Below, in pieces: positions 51,774 through 60,400 of a stretch of DNA of 64,000 nt. The first letter of the stretch is position 1. The number at the start of each line of letters is the position of its first letter. The position numbers and the translations under genes were made by a program. The stretch comes from Coriobacteriia bacterium. GTDB lineage: Bacteria; Actinomycetota; Coriobacteriia; Coriobacteriales; Eggerthellaceae. The DNA lies in contig JAUMVJ010000006.1 of the NCBI GenBank assembly GCA_030530215.1, positions 1 through 64,000 of the forward strand, written 5' to 3'. The notes under the pieces are model-generated. The model saw nothing but the letters and a program-made list of their open reading frames with translations. It did no database searches and had not been told where the DNA came from.

Positions 51774-52892
51774 ATGAGCATCAGCATTTTGAATCCCGGG
51801 CCTTCGACCACCGTCCAGGACCTTGGGCGCTTCGGCAACACCGTGTGGGGCCTGGCGCACTCCGGCGCAATGGATCGCCGCGCAGCCACCATCGCCAACA
51901 TCTTGGTGGACAACCAGGAAAACGCCGCTCTTCTTGAATACACGAAGCTTGGACCCGCCATCCGTTTCAACCAAAACGCCGTCTTCGCCATTACGGGCGC
52001 ACGCTCGCAGGCCACGCTCGACGGCGAGCCCGTCCAGGGCTACCGAGCCGTACGCGCTCGCGCCGGCCAAACTCTCTCCATCGGCTATTGCCAGCAGGGC
52101 CTCTACGGCTACATCGCCTTCGCCGGCGGCGTGGACGTGCCTTTGGTTCTGGGCAGCGCAAGCACGCATGTTGCCGCTCATATCGGCGGCTTTAACGGGC
52201 GCGCTTTGGCCGAGGGCGACGAGCTTGAGCTCAAAGGCGAGATAAGCGACATCCCCAATCTCTACGGCCACTTCATGGAGCGCGACAACTACTACAACTT
52301 CGGCACCCCGGGCGTCACCTTCATCCGCGTGGTTCCCGGCCCGCATGAACATCTTTTCGATGCAGCGGGCGTTCAGGCCTTCTACAACAAGGTCTTCGTT
52401 GCCACCGGCAAATCTGACCGCACGAGCTACTACCTTAACGGTCAGGGCATTGCGACCAAGGGCGACACCTCCGACGTGCTCAGCGACGGTGTGGCCTTCG
52501 GGTCCATCCAGGTTCCCAGCCGCGGGCGCCCCATCATCGCCATGGCCGATCGCCACACCACATCAGGCGTCACCAAAATCGGCACCTTGGCAAGTGTTGA
52601 CTTGCCCCTGCTCGTCCAGCGCCAAGCCAACGACCTTATCCGCTTCAGGCGCATCAGCGTCTACGAAGCGCAAGACCTGCTTAGGCAGCAGCGTGCCTTC
52701 ATGGACAAGCTTCGCCGCGGCATGAGGCGCCCTTACCTGGGCGAGGAAGCCACCCGCGAGCCCGCGCGCCGCATCGCCGAGCTTTTAACCGAGCAGCCCG
52801 TCCCCAAGGAGGGCAAATCAAAAATGCTCGCCAGCATGTTCCGCAACGTCGACTGGGCGCAAGCCACCCAGGGCGATCTTTTCCGCCATTAA
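51774..52892 (+). CDS. pxpC: 5-oxoprolinase subunit PxpC (KipA family)
   Basis: 372 aa. It begins ISILNPGPSTTVQDLGRFGNTVWGLAHSGAMDRRAATIAN, the family's N-terminal signature. ALLEYTKLGPAIRFNQNAVFAITGA and GYIAFAGGVDVPLVLGSASTH follow, and VPSRGRPIIAMADRHTTSGVTKIGTLASVDLPLLVQ is near the C-terminus. It pairs with PxpB to form the kinase-like part of 5-oxoprolinase. The ATG directly follows the pxpB stop (TAG ATG) and there is a GGAGG at the end of pxpB, so translation is coupled. The C-terminal 60 residues are basic and longer than in Bacillus KipA. Confidence 0.9.
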   Translation: MSISILNPGPSTTVQDLGRFGNTVWGLAHSGAMDRRAATIANILVDNQENAALLEYTKLGPAIRFNQNAVFAITGARSQATLDGEPVQGYRAVRARAGQTLSIGYCQQGLYGYIAFAGGVDVPLVLGSASTHVAAHIGGFNGRALAEGDELELKGEISDIPNLYGHFMERDNYYNFGTPGVTFIRVVPGPHEHLFDAAGVQAFYNKVFVATGKSDRTSYYLNGQGIATKGDTSDVLSDGVAFGSIQVPSRGRPIIAMADRHTTSGVTKIGTLASVDLPLLVQRQANDLIRFRRISVYEAQDLLRQQRAFMDKLRRGMRRPYLGEEATREPARRIAELLTEQPVPKEGKSKMLASMFRNVDWAQATQGDLFRH

Positions 52893-52913
52893 TCGAAACA
52901 AGGAGACCAATCC

Positions 52914-54263
52914 ATGCTTAAGAAGATCCTCATCGCCAACCGCGGGGAAATCGCCGTCCGCGTTATCCGCGCCGCGAAGTCCATGGGCATCAAAACCGTG
53001 GCCGTGTACTCCGAGGCCGACAAGAATTCTCTGCATGTTCAGCTTGCCGACCAAGCCGTCTGCATCGGGCCTGCACCTTCGTTGCAGAGCTACCTGCGCA
53101 TCGACGCCATCCTGGAAGCTGCGCGCGAAACCGGTGCCGACTCCGTGCACCCAGGCTACGGCTTCCTTTCCGAAAGCAGCACTTTTGCCCAGGCATGCAA
53201 GGACAACGGCCTTGTGTTCATCGGCCCCAGCCCCGAGCTCATCGAGTCCATGGGCAACAAGTCGCAGGCACGCAAGACCATGATCGAAGCAGGCGTCCCG
53301 GTTGTCCCTGGGTCCAAGGAACCCATGCACAACGCCCAGGACGCTCTAAAAGCTGCCCGCGAGATGGGCTGGCCCATTATGATCAAGGCCTCCGGCGGTG
53401 GCGGCGGCAAGGGCATGCGCGTTTCGCTCGACGAATCCGATTTCGAAGAGCAGTTCAACATCGCGCAGCATGAAAGCGTGTCCTTCTTCGACAACGACAC
53501 CATGTACCTGGAGCGCGCGCTCTTCAACCCGCGCCACGTCGAGGTGCAGATTATGGCCGACTCCTTCGGCAACGTGGTTTCCCTGGGCGAGCGCGACTGT
53601 TCGATTCAGCGCAACCACCAGAAAATGGTCGAGGAAAGCCCGTGTCCCTTCCTGTCCGAAGAAAAGCGCGAGGCCATCGCCCGTACCGCAGTTACTGCTG
53701 CCAAGGCAGTTGGCTATGAGTCCGCGGGGACCATCGAGTTTTTGGTCGACGACGCCGAGAACTTCTACTTCATGGAAATGAACACCCGCATTCAGGTCGA
53801 GCATTCCGTAGCCGAGATGCGCTTCAACATCGATTTGGTGCGCGAGATGATCCGCGTCGCCAGCGGCCTTGAGCTTTCCTGGAAGCAGGAAGACCTGAAG
53901 CCCGTCGGACACGCCATCGAGTGCCGCATCAACGCCGAGCGCCCCGCACGCAATTTCATGCCTTCGCCCGGCCCCGTGACCGCGCTCAACTTCCCTGGCG
54001 GCAACGGCGTGCGCATCGACTCGGCGATGTACGCCGGTGGTGCGATTTCGAGCTATTACGATTCGATGGTCGCCAAGATCATCACGCATGCTCCCACCCG
54101 CGAGGAAGCCATCGAGAAGATGAAATGCGCACTTGAGGAAACGGTTATCGGCGGCGTCTACACCAACCTCGACATCCAGTACGCCATCATGTGCAACGAG
54201 GTATTCCGCAACGGCGAAGCCACCACGAGCTTCATCGAGCACTTCCTGGCCGGCGAGCTGTAA
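52914..54263 (+). CDS. accC: Acetyl-CoA carboxylase biotin carboxylase subunit
   Basis: 449 aa. ILIANRGEIAVRVIRAAKSMGI at the N-terminus, GNKSQARKTMIEAGVPVVPG, the glycine-rich ATP-grasp loop KASGGGGGKGMR, RDCSIQRNHQKMVEESP and EMNTRIQVEHSVAEM with catalytic Glu and Arg are all present. It carboxylates biotin on a carrier protein. No biotin carrier (accB) or carboxyltransferase gene lies in the window. Grouped with pxpBC, it may belong to the 5-oxoproline/KipI-type operons that often contain accB and accC rather than to fatty acid synthesis. An SD AAGGAGA is before the ATG. Confidence 0.93.
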   Translation: MLKKILIANRGEIAVRVIRAAKSMGIKTVAVYSEADKNSLHVQLADQAVCIGPAPSLQSYLRIDAILEAARETGADSVHPGYGFLSESSTFAQACKDNGLVFIGPSPELIESMGNKSQARKTMIEAGVPVVPGSKEPMHNAQDALKAAREMGWPIMIKASGGGGGKGMRVSLDESDFEEQFNIAQHESVSFFDNDTMYLERALFNPRHVEVQIMADSFGNVVSLGERDCSIQRNHQKMVEESPCPFLSEEKREAIARTAVTAAKAVGYESAGTIEFLVDDAENFYFMEMNTRIQVEHSVAEMRFNIDLVREMIRVASGLELSWKQEDLKPVGHAIECRINAERPARNFMPSPGPVTALNFPGGNGVRIDSAMYAGGAISSYYDSMVAKIITHAPTREEAIEKMKCALEETVIGGVYTNLDIQYAIMCNEVFRNGEATTSFIEHFLAGEL

Positions 54264-54310
54264 GAAACACAGGCAAACGCACAAAGCCAAAACATTTACG
54301 GTACACGCAA

Positions 54311-54345
54311 AGAGGGTCGAGCCACGATGGTTCGACCCTCTTTTT
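54311..54345 (+). terminator. Terminator of the pxpB-pxpC-accC operon
   Basis: AGAGGGTCGA and TCGACCCTCT form a 10-bp stem extended inward by GCCA/TGGT, with five T at the end, 47 bp after the accC stop. It faces the convergent mfd gene. Confidence 0.92.
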
Positions 54346-54366
54346 CCCTATATGCCGCTTTGCTTT

Positions 54367-57300
54367 TTACCAATCCATGCGATTGGTTTTACGACCCTTG
54401 TGCATGGAGCCGCCTTTTTTACCTGAGGAGCCGCCGGAGCGTCCGCGCCTGCTCGGCACGACACGCGTCACCTTAAGCTCACGCGCCTTGCGCTCGGCGG
54501 TGCTTTCCTCGCTCTTAGCGGGCGAAGCCGAGCCCTTCTGCGCCGAAACGCCCTTATCGCTCGCCTGGTCGCGTTTTGCCGCAAGCTTAGGGTTGTCATA
54601 CATGCTCGGAACAGCAGGAGCAGCACTCCCCTTGCGAGCAGCGCGCTTGGCTGCACGCTCGGCACGACGCGCTTCCCTGTCGGCGAAACGTTCGGCGCCC
54701 TTGCCCTTATGCCCGGTAATACTTCCGCCCGTCTCGCTAATCGAGCGCATGGTCAAAGGCTTTGCATCCACCCCTTGCGCGCGAGGGGTCTTTTCCTTTT
54801 GGCGTGCACGGATTTCGTCGCGCTCGGCCACCAGCTTCTCCAAATAAGCAAGCGCCGCCACAAGCGTAGTCACATTGTCGGTTGCGCCTACCTCTGACAT
54901 CGGAACGGAAACGCGCTGCTTATCGGCAAGATAGCGCCCGCCACCGCGATTGATGCCTTGCTGCTGCTCGCGCGCAAGAAGGAGGGGCTCCACCACGAGC
55001 TTGCCCGCCACAAGCGAGATATTCTTGATGCCCTGCTTGTAAGCGAAAGCCTTAAGCCTAGCCTTGGCAAACTGGTTGATTGTGGGCTCAGGGATATCGG
55101 AATATTTTTTCTCAAGCTCTCCGAAGAGCTCTTCCACCACCTCGACCGACTCGGCGCCTGCAATCTTGCGGTACAAAAGCACGCGCTCATCCGCATCGGG
55201 GATAAATTCTTCAGGAATGTAGGTGGGATCGGGCAGGTTGACAACGATGTCGGACAAAGCCGGCGGCAAGTAATCGTCGTCGGGGTTTTGTCCTTCACGC
55301 GTCAGGTTAACGGCTTGCGCAAGCATCTGCGCGAAGAGGTCAAAGCCGACTGCGCTCATGTTGCCCGACTGCTCGGCACCCAAAAGGTCGCCAGCGCCAC
55401 GGATTTCCAGGTCGCGCAGGGCAACCTGCATGCCGCTTCCCAAATCGGAATGCTCGTTGATGGCGGTCAGGCGAGCCTGCGCCTCCTCGGTCAGAGGGAT
55501 ATCGTCCGGGAACAAGAAGTACGCATAGGCCTGCAGGTTGGAGCGCCCAACACGGCCTTTGAGCTGGTACATCTGAGCCAAGCCCAAGCGCTGCGAATCC
55601 TCGATGATGAGCGTGTTGGAATGAGGGTTGTCGATGCCCGACTCGATGATGGTCGTAGCAACCAAAACGTCGATCTCGCCCGCATTGAAATCTTCCATCA
55701 CGCGCTCGAGTTCTTCTTTGTTCATCTTGCCATGCGCCACGCCCACACGCGCCTCACCCGCAGCCTCATGCACGCGCTCGGTGGCATCCTTGATCGATCG
55801 CACGCGGTTGGAGACGTAGTACACCTGGCCCTTGCGCGCCAGCTCGCGGCGGATAGCGTCGCTCACTACGTCGGGATCCCATTCGCCCACGTGCACCTCG
55901 ACGGGACGACGATCACCCGGCGGCGTCAGGATAAGGCTCATGTCGCGCACGCCCGATAAGCCCATCTGCATGGTGCGCGGGATAGGCGTTGCCGACAAAG
56001 TGAGCACATCAACCGACTCACGCATGTTCTTCAGCTGTTCTTTATGCCCAACGCCGAAGCGCTGCTCCTCGTCGATGATAACGAGACCTAAATCATGCGG
56101 ATTAACATCGCGGCTCAGCAGGCGATGCGTGCCCACCAAAACGGACACCCCGCCATTGGCAAAGCCCTCAAGAGCAGCCTTCTGCTGCGCCGGCGTGCGA
56201 AAACGCGACAGCACCTCAACGGCAACGCCGTAAGGCTCAAAGCGATCTTTGAAGCTGGAATAGTGCTGCTGCGCCAAGATGGTGGTGGGGCACAAAACCA
56301 TCGCCTGCTTTTTGTCCTGCGTTGCCTTGAAGGCCGCGCGCAGGGCAACCTCGGTCTTGCCGAAGCCAACGTCGCCGCAGATCAGGCGATCCATAGGGCG
56401 CGCCGCTTGCATGTCGGCCTTAACGTCGGCAATGGCAGCAAGCTGATCGGGGGTTTCGTCAAAGGGGAAATCGTCTTCCATCTGCTTTTGCCAGGGAGTG
56501 TCGGGCGAATACCTATAGCCCTTTGAAACCGAGCGGCGGGTGTATACGTCCACCAGGTCGAAGGCAAGCTGCTTGGTGGCTTTGCGCGCACGCCCCACGG
56601 CGCGATTCCAGTCGCTCGTGTTCAAACGCGTGAGCCTGGGGCTTGAGCCTTCTGGGCCAACATAGCGCGACACGCGATCGAGCTGTTCAACAGGAATGTA
56701 GAGCTTGTCCTTTTCGGCGTATTCCAAAAGCAGGTAATCGCGCTCCACGCCCCCGATATCGCGGCGAACAATGGAGTTGAAGTAGGCAATACCATGGAAG
56801 GCGTGGACCACGTAGTCGCCCGGCTTGAAGGGGAAGGTGATCTCGGTCGCATCAACACGGCGCTTGTTGGTGCGCCTCATGGCACTCGAGGCGTCGTTGA
56901 AGGAAACGAGCGCGGTCTTCACCGCCGGCAAGTTCATTCCCAAAGGAATATCAACGTCAACAAGGGAAACATGCCCGCGTATGAGTTTTCGCGGAGTATC
57001 GCCCACAAGGTCAAGCACCTCATCGAAGGGAATCCCCGCATCGAGCATGGCAAGCTTGGCGTCCTCGCGCGCACTGGCGTTGGGAACGCTCAACACCACC
57101 GTGAAGCCCGCCTCGCAGAAAGAACGCAAGCGCCCGTAAATCTTGTCGATACTGCCTGCGGCATCTATGCGCTTCACCACCAGCTGCTCGTCGGCAGTAG
57201 CGCCTACGCGCATCATCGAAACGTAGGTGGCACGTTGGTAGAAGCCAAAATCAAGCTCCTTGGGGCCCAGATACAGCATCTCGGGAGTAAGCGAGCTTCC

Positions 57301-58278
57301 CTGCGCCTGCTTAGTTAGAGCATCGGCGATATGGAGCGCATCGTCGAAGATGGAACGCGGCTCAAGTAAAACCATGAGCGCATCCTTGCACAGGTAGTCG
57401 CAGGCGCAAGACGTGCTGTCGTACAAGAAGCCGAGCAAGGCCTCGGGGTTGCGGCGGCTGTCGTCCTCGAGCGCCTCTAAGAGCTCGCGTAAACCAGGGT
57501 CGCTCTCGGCGGGAACCACTAGGCGCTCCCGCGCATGAGCTGCGGCCTGCGGACTCGCGTTAAAGGTGCTCACAGGGTAAATCTCCACGCGCTCAAGCGG
57601 AGCGATGGTCTGCCCGGTGGAGGGCAGGAAGCGGCGGATCTCTTCCAGCTCATCACCGAAGAAATCAAGCCTGACGGGGGCTTTCAGATTTCCCGGCCAC
57701 ACGTCCAAGGTTCCGCCGTGGGTGCAAAAGCTACCAGGGCCCATTAAAGAACCGGTGTTCTCGTAGCCCTTGCTCACCAACAGGTCAACGAGCTCGGAAT
57801 AGTCCTCAGCGCCTGGGACCGTGCCGTCAAGCAAATCGACACCCTGCTCAAGCACGACAGGCTCGCAAAAGCGATATTGCACAGCGGGCAACTTACGCAA
57901 AAGAGCCTTGGACGAAGCCACCACCACAAGATCACGCCCGTTCTTGAGCGACCACAGGGCTTCGTTGCGATGCGCAATCTCGGACGGGTCCGCCTCTGCC
58001 TGAAGGTTGAAGAGGTTGGAGCTTGGCTCCAACAGACGCAGCACGCGATCGTCCCCTAAAAACGCTGCTAGGTTACGCGCAAAGATGTCGGCATTTTCCT
58101 CGCCTGCACAGGCCACCAAGGTGGTGCGCGGCTTGCGAGCGAACGCGGCAGCCACAAGCAAAGGCCTGGCCGAGGAAGCTACGGCAAGCGTGGCATCCTT
58201 GCCCGAATCGAGCTTTCCCCAAAAGCCATCAAGGGCATGCGTTCGCTCGAAGGTCTGTGTTAGGGCATCGATAAGCAT
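54367..58278 (-). CDS. mfd: Mfd, transcription-repair coupling factor, with long basic C-terminal tail
   Basis: 1303 aa. The N-terminal UvrB-like module, the RNA polymerase-interaction domain (GDYVVHAFHGIAYFNSIVRRDIGGVERDYLLLEYAEKDKLYIPVEQLDRVSRYVG) and the RecG-type translocase are intact: Walker A CGDVGFGKTEVALRA (about 632), DEEQRFGVGHKEQ, and TTIIESGIDNPHSNTLII. Mfd removes RNA polymerase stalled at lesions and recruits UvrA. Past the usual end (about residue 1150) lies a tail of about 140 residues rich in Arg, Lys, Ala, Ser and Gly, ending KGRKTNRMDW. It is not part of the standard family. GGGAGG lies 5-6 nt before the ATG at 58278. Confidence 0.94.
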   Translation of the reverse strand: MLIDALTQTFERTHALDGFWGKLDSGKDATLAVASSARPLLVAAAFARKPRTTLVACAGEENADIFARNLAAFLGDDRVLRLLEPSSNLFNLQAEADPSEIAHRNEALWSLKNGRDLVVVASSKALLRKLPAVQYRFCEPVVLEQGVDLLDGTVPGAEDYSELVDLLVSKGYENTGSLMGPGSFCTHGGTLDVWPGNLKAPVRLDFFGDELEEIRRFLPSTGQTIAPLERVEIYPVSTFNASPQAAAHARERLVVPAESDPGLRELLEALEDDSRRNPEALLGFLYDSTSCACDYLCKDALMVLLEPRSIFDDALHIADALTKQAQGSSLTPEMLYLGPKELDFGFYQRATYVSMMRVGATADEQLVVKRIDAAGSIDKIYGRLRSFCEAGFTVVLSVPNASAREDAKLAMLDAGIPFDEVLDLVGDTPRKLIRGHVSLVDVDIPLGMNLPAVKTALVSFNDASSAMRRTNKRRVDATEITFPFKPGDYVVHAFHGIAYFNSIVRRDIGGVERDYLLLEYAEKDKLYIPVEQLDRVSRYVGPEGSSPRLTRLNTSDWNRAVGRARKATKQLAFDLVDVYTRRSVSKGYRYSPDTPWQKQMEDDFPFDETPDQLAAIADVKADMQAARPMDRLICGDVGFGKTEVALRAAFKATQDKKQAMVLCPTTILAQQHYSSFKDRFEPYGVAVEVLSRFRTPAQQKAALEGFANGGVSVLVGTHRLLSRDVNPHDLGLVIIDEEQRFGVGHKEQLKNMRESVDVLTLSATPIPRTMQMGLSGVRDMSLILTPPGDRRPVEVHVGEWDPDVVSDAIRRELARKGQVYYVSNRVRSIKDATERVHEAAGEARVGVAHGKMNKEELERVMEDFNAGEIDVLVATTIIESGIDNPHSNTLIIEDSQRLGLAQMYQLKGRVGRSNLQAYAYFLFPDDIPLTEEAQARLTAINEHSDLGSGMQVALRDLEIRGAGDLLGAEQSGNMSAVGFDLFAQMLAQAVNLTREGQNPDDDYLPPALSDIVVNLPDPTYIPEEFIPDADERVLLYRKIAGAESVEVVEELFGELEKKYSDIPEPTINQFAKARLKAFAYKQGIKNISLVAGKLVVEPLLLAREQQQGINRGGGRYLADKQRVSVPMSEVGATDNVTTLVAALAYLEKLVAERDEIRARQKEKTPRAQGVDAKPLTMRSISETGGSITGHKGKGAERFADREARRAERAAKRAARKGSAAPAVPSMYDNPKLAAKRDQASDKGVSAQKGSASPAKSEESTAERKARELKVTRVVPSRRGRSGGSSGKKGGSMHKGRKTNRMDW

Positions 58279-58489
58279 TAAGCCTCCCAACAGGCGCGTT
58301 CCTTAAATAAGCAATCCACCAAAATGGATTATTCATCAAACACGAAAAGCCGCGCTAGGCGGCATTCCATTCATATCATCAACCAGTTTACAACGGGAAG
58401 GCGCCCAACGGTTTAAGCAGCCTTAGCCTCCTCGCGTCCTGCACGTCTTCGCTTTAAGATAGGCTCAACGAATGAAAGGAAGGCCGCCC

Positions 58490-59155
58490 ATGCCCAGGGA
58501 GAGCAAGGCGCACAAGACCGAGCGCGCCATCACGATATGCGAACGCATGAACGAGCATTATCCGCGCGAGCGCTGTCATCTTAACTATGAAACCCCCTTT
58601 CAGCTAACCATAGCCGTCATGCTCTCGGCGCAAACCACCGATGCCGGGGTAAACAAGGTAACGCCCGCCCTCTTCGCTAAATACGGCACACCCGAGCTCA
58701 TGGCGCAGGCGCCGCTCGCGGACGTCAAGGAAATCATCCATTCCTTGGGCTTCTACAAAACGAAGGCTGCCAACTGCATCAATTGCGCACGCATGGTGCT
58801 CACCGATTTCGGTGGCGAGATCCCCCAGGACATCAATCTCATGCAAAAACTCCCTGGAGTCGGACGCAAAACCGCTAACGTCGTGCTCAACGAAGCATTT
58901 GGGATTGTCGAAGGAATTGCGGTGGACACCCATGTGTACCGCATCGCGCACAAGCTCAAGCTAGCCAGCCCGTCTGCCGACACGCCCGCCAAAACCGAAA
59001 CGCAGCTTTTGCGCGCCATCCCCCGCGAATACTGGGGGCCGGTAAACCACCAATGGGTCGTCTTCGGACGCGAAGTCTGCATCGCACGCAGACCCCGCTG
59101 CTCGGACTGCTTCATCAACGACCTATGCCCCAGCTATTCAAAAGAAGAAGCTTAA
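58490..59155 (+). CDS. nth: Endonuclease III
   Basis: 221 aa. Nth is a DNA glycosylase/AP lyase for oxidised pyrimidines. The helix-hairpin-helix LPGVGRKTANVVL carries the catalytic Lys (about 120) and VDTHVYRIAHKL the catalytic Asp. The C-terminal CIARRPRCSDCFINDLC is the C-x6-C-x2-C-x5-C loop for a [4Fe-4S] cluster. The ATG at 58490 has AAGGAAGG at a fitting distance; an in-frame ATG at 58472 would overlap that site. A repair gene beside mfd but divergent from it; no LexA box was seen in the 211 bp between them. Confidence 0.94.
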   Translation: MPRESKAHKTERAITICERMNEHYPRERCHLNYETPFQLTIAVMLSAQTTDAGVNKVTPALFAKYGTPELMAQAPLADVKEIIHSLGFYKTKAANCINCARMVLTDFGGEIPQDINLMQKLPGVGRKTANVVLNEAFGIVEGIAVDTHVYRIAHKLKLASPSADTPAKTETQLLRAIPREYWGPVNHQWVVFGREVCIARRPRCSDCFINDLCPSYSKEEA

Positions 59156-59177
59156 AAATCAGGCAACGGAGCTTCGT

Positions 59178-60086
59178 TTAGGAACGAGGCAAATAACCCT
59201 TGGGCATAGGGTGGTTTTTGGCATACTCCAAAAACCTCAAGGCAACGCCCGACAAGGAATCGTCGCTGCGGTAAACCAGGTACTCCTGGTGGAAATCACG
59301 CGAAATGCCCTCGATGGGAATACAGACCACATCGGTAAAAGCCGGGATCAAGAAGGAATAAGTTGCCAGGCCAAGCGCCATCTTGTCCGAAGAGACCAAA
59401 GAGCAAATGGTAATCTCGTCGCGGAAGCGCGCCTCAAGCTCTATCTCGTACTGATCGGCCAAATCCTTCACCGAATCGTACAATGGGCTGCCCTCGCGAT
59501 ACGAAAGAACTTTAAGGCCCTTTAGCTCATCCATCGTCACCGACTCGGCGCTTGCCAGGGGGTTGTCCTTGTTCACCACCAGCACCAACTCGTGCGTCCA
59601 GTAAGGCTCGTAAGTTAAACCTGCAGGCGCGTCGTCCATCTTCGCGGCAAAGCTCAAATCAAGGTTGCCAACCGAAAGCTCATGCAAGAGCTCCTCGGAA
59701 AATCCTTGCGTGATTTCGATGTTCGGCGACACTTCGCCCTGCTCATGGAAGTCGCGGATCATGTGCGACCAGTCGGGGTTTTGCATGGTGAAGGGAACGC
59801 CCAGACGAAGCGTACCGTTGTCGCCCTCCATCATCGCGGCGACACTGCGGCGGCCCGTCTCGATGTCCTGCAGGGCCAAACTAGCGTAGCGATAGAACTC
59901 CTGGCCATACGGAGTTAAGGTGAAAGCCGAGCCGTTCTTCGTGAACAAAGGTGCGCCCAACTCGCGTTCCAACTGCGAAATCGCCAAGCTCAAGGTGGAG
60001 CGGGCGACGAACAGGGACTTCGCGGCGTTTGAGAAATGGCCCTCTTCGGCCAAAGCCGTAAAGTAGTGCAAGTGGGATAAATTCAT
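59178..60086 (-). CDS. LysR-family transcription regulator
   Basis: 302 aa. The N-terminal winged helix-turn-helix is MNLSHLHYFTALAEEGHFSNAAKSLFVARSTLSLAISQLERELGAPLF. The effector-binding domain begins about residue 90 (GTLRLGVPFTM). Repeated Asn/Asp-Pro stretches and LVVNKDNPLAS are typical. AAAGGTGA precedes the ATG. It is divergent from the Fe-S flavoenzyme gene at 60401, so it very probably controls that gene and itself through the 314-bp gap, where inverted repeats are present. The effector is unknown. Confidence 0.9.
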   Translation of the reverse strand: MNLSHLHYFTALAEEGHFSNAAKSLFVARSTLSLAISQLERELGAPLFTKNGSAFTLTPYGQEFYRYASLALQDIETGRRSVAAMMEGDNGTLRLGVPFTMQNPDWSHMIRDFHEQGEVSPNIEITQGFSEELLHELSVGNLDLSFAAKMDDAPAGLTYEPYWTHELVLVVNKDNPLASAESVTMDELKGLKVLSYREGSPLYDSVKDLADQYEIELEARFRDEITICSLVSSDKMALGLATYSFLIPAFTDVVCIPIEGISRDFHQEYLVYRSDDSLSGVALRFLEYAKNHPMPKGYLPRS

Positions 60087-60400
60087 GTGCTCACCTTTCG
60101 TCGACCCTAGGCAAACAGGCTTGTGGACAAAGGCTTGTGCGCGATGGGCGAAATCAACGCATCCATGTGCTATACACCTTAAACAAGCAGCTCAAACTAG
60201 GCAATAAGCGTTCTTAGCAAACCATTCTAACGATAGAAAGCTCGGATTCGAGGCTATTGAATAAAATTTCCAAACATGTGTGTTCGAAAACATCGAACAC
60301 GTTCGAATTCAACACCCGCCGCCCGGCCCGCAGCTCCACTAACATTGCCTTTCGGAGGAAAGCGCACTTTTGAAAAGCGCGCACAGTGGGAAGGATATTC
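60087..60400. other. 314-bp divergent control region of the LysR and flavoenzyme genes
   Basis: It contains the TTCGA-type inverted repeats at 60282-60306 (described separately), an AT-rich patch ATTGAATAAAATTT (about 60257-60270) and the AAGGAT ribosome site of the flavoenzyme gene. No open frame with a ribosome site is seen. Confidence 0.6.
60282..60306. promoter_or_regulatory. Candidate LysR operator
   Basis: GTTCGA-AAACA-TCGAAC (60282-60298) and the overlapping CGAAC-AC-GTTCG (60294-60305) form nested inverted repeats about 100 bp before the flavoenzyme start. LysR proteins bind paired dyads of the T-N11-A kind; the spacing here fits approximately. It is not a LexA box because the central gap is 2 rather than 4. 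Confidence 0.5.

Noticed and set aside
60294-60305. CGAACACGTTCG as a second LexA box
   Set aside because: The half-sites match, but the gap is 2 bp rather than the 4 bp of the box at 589-602. It is better explained as part of a LysR operator.
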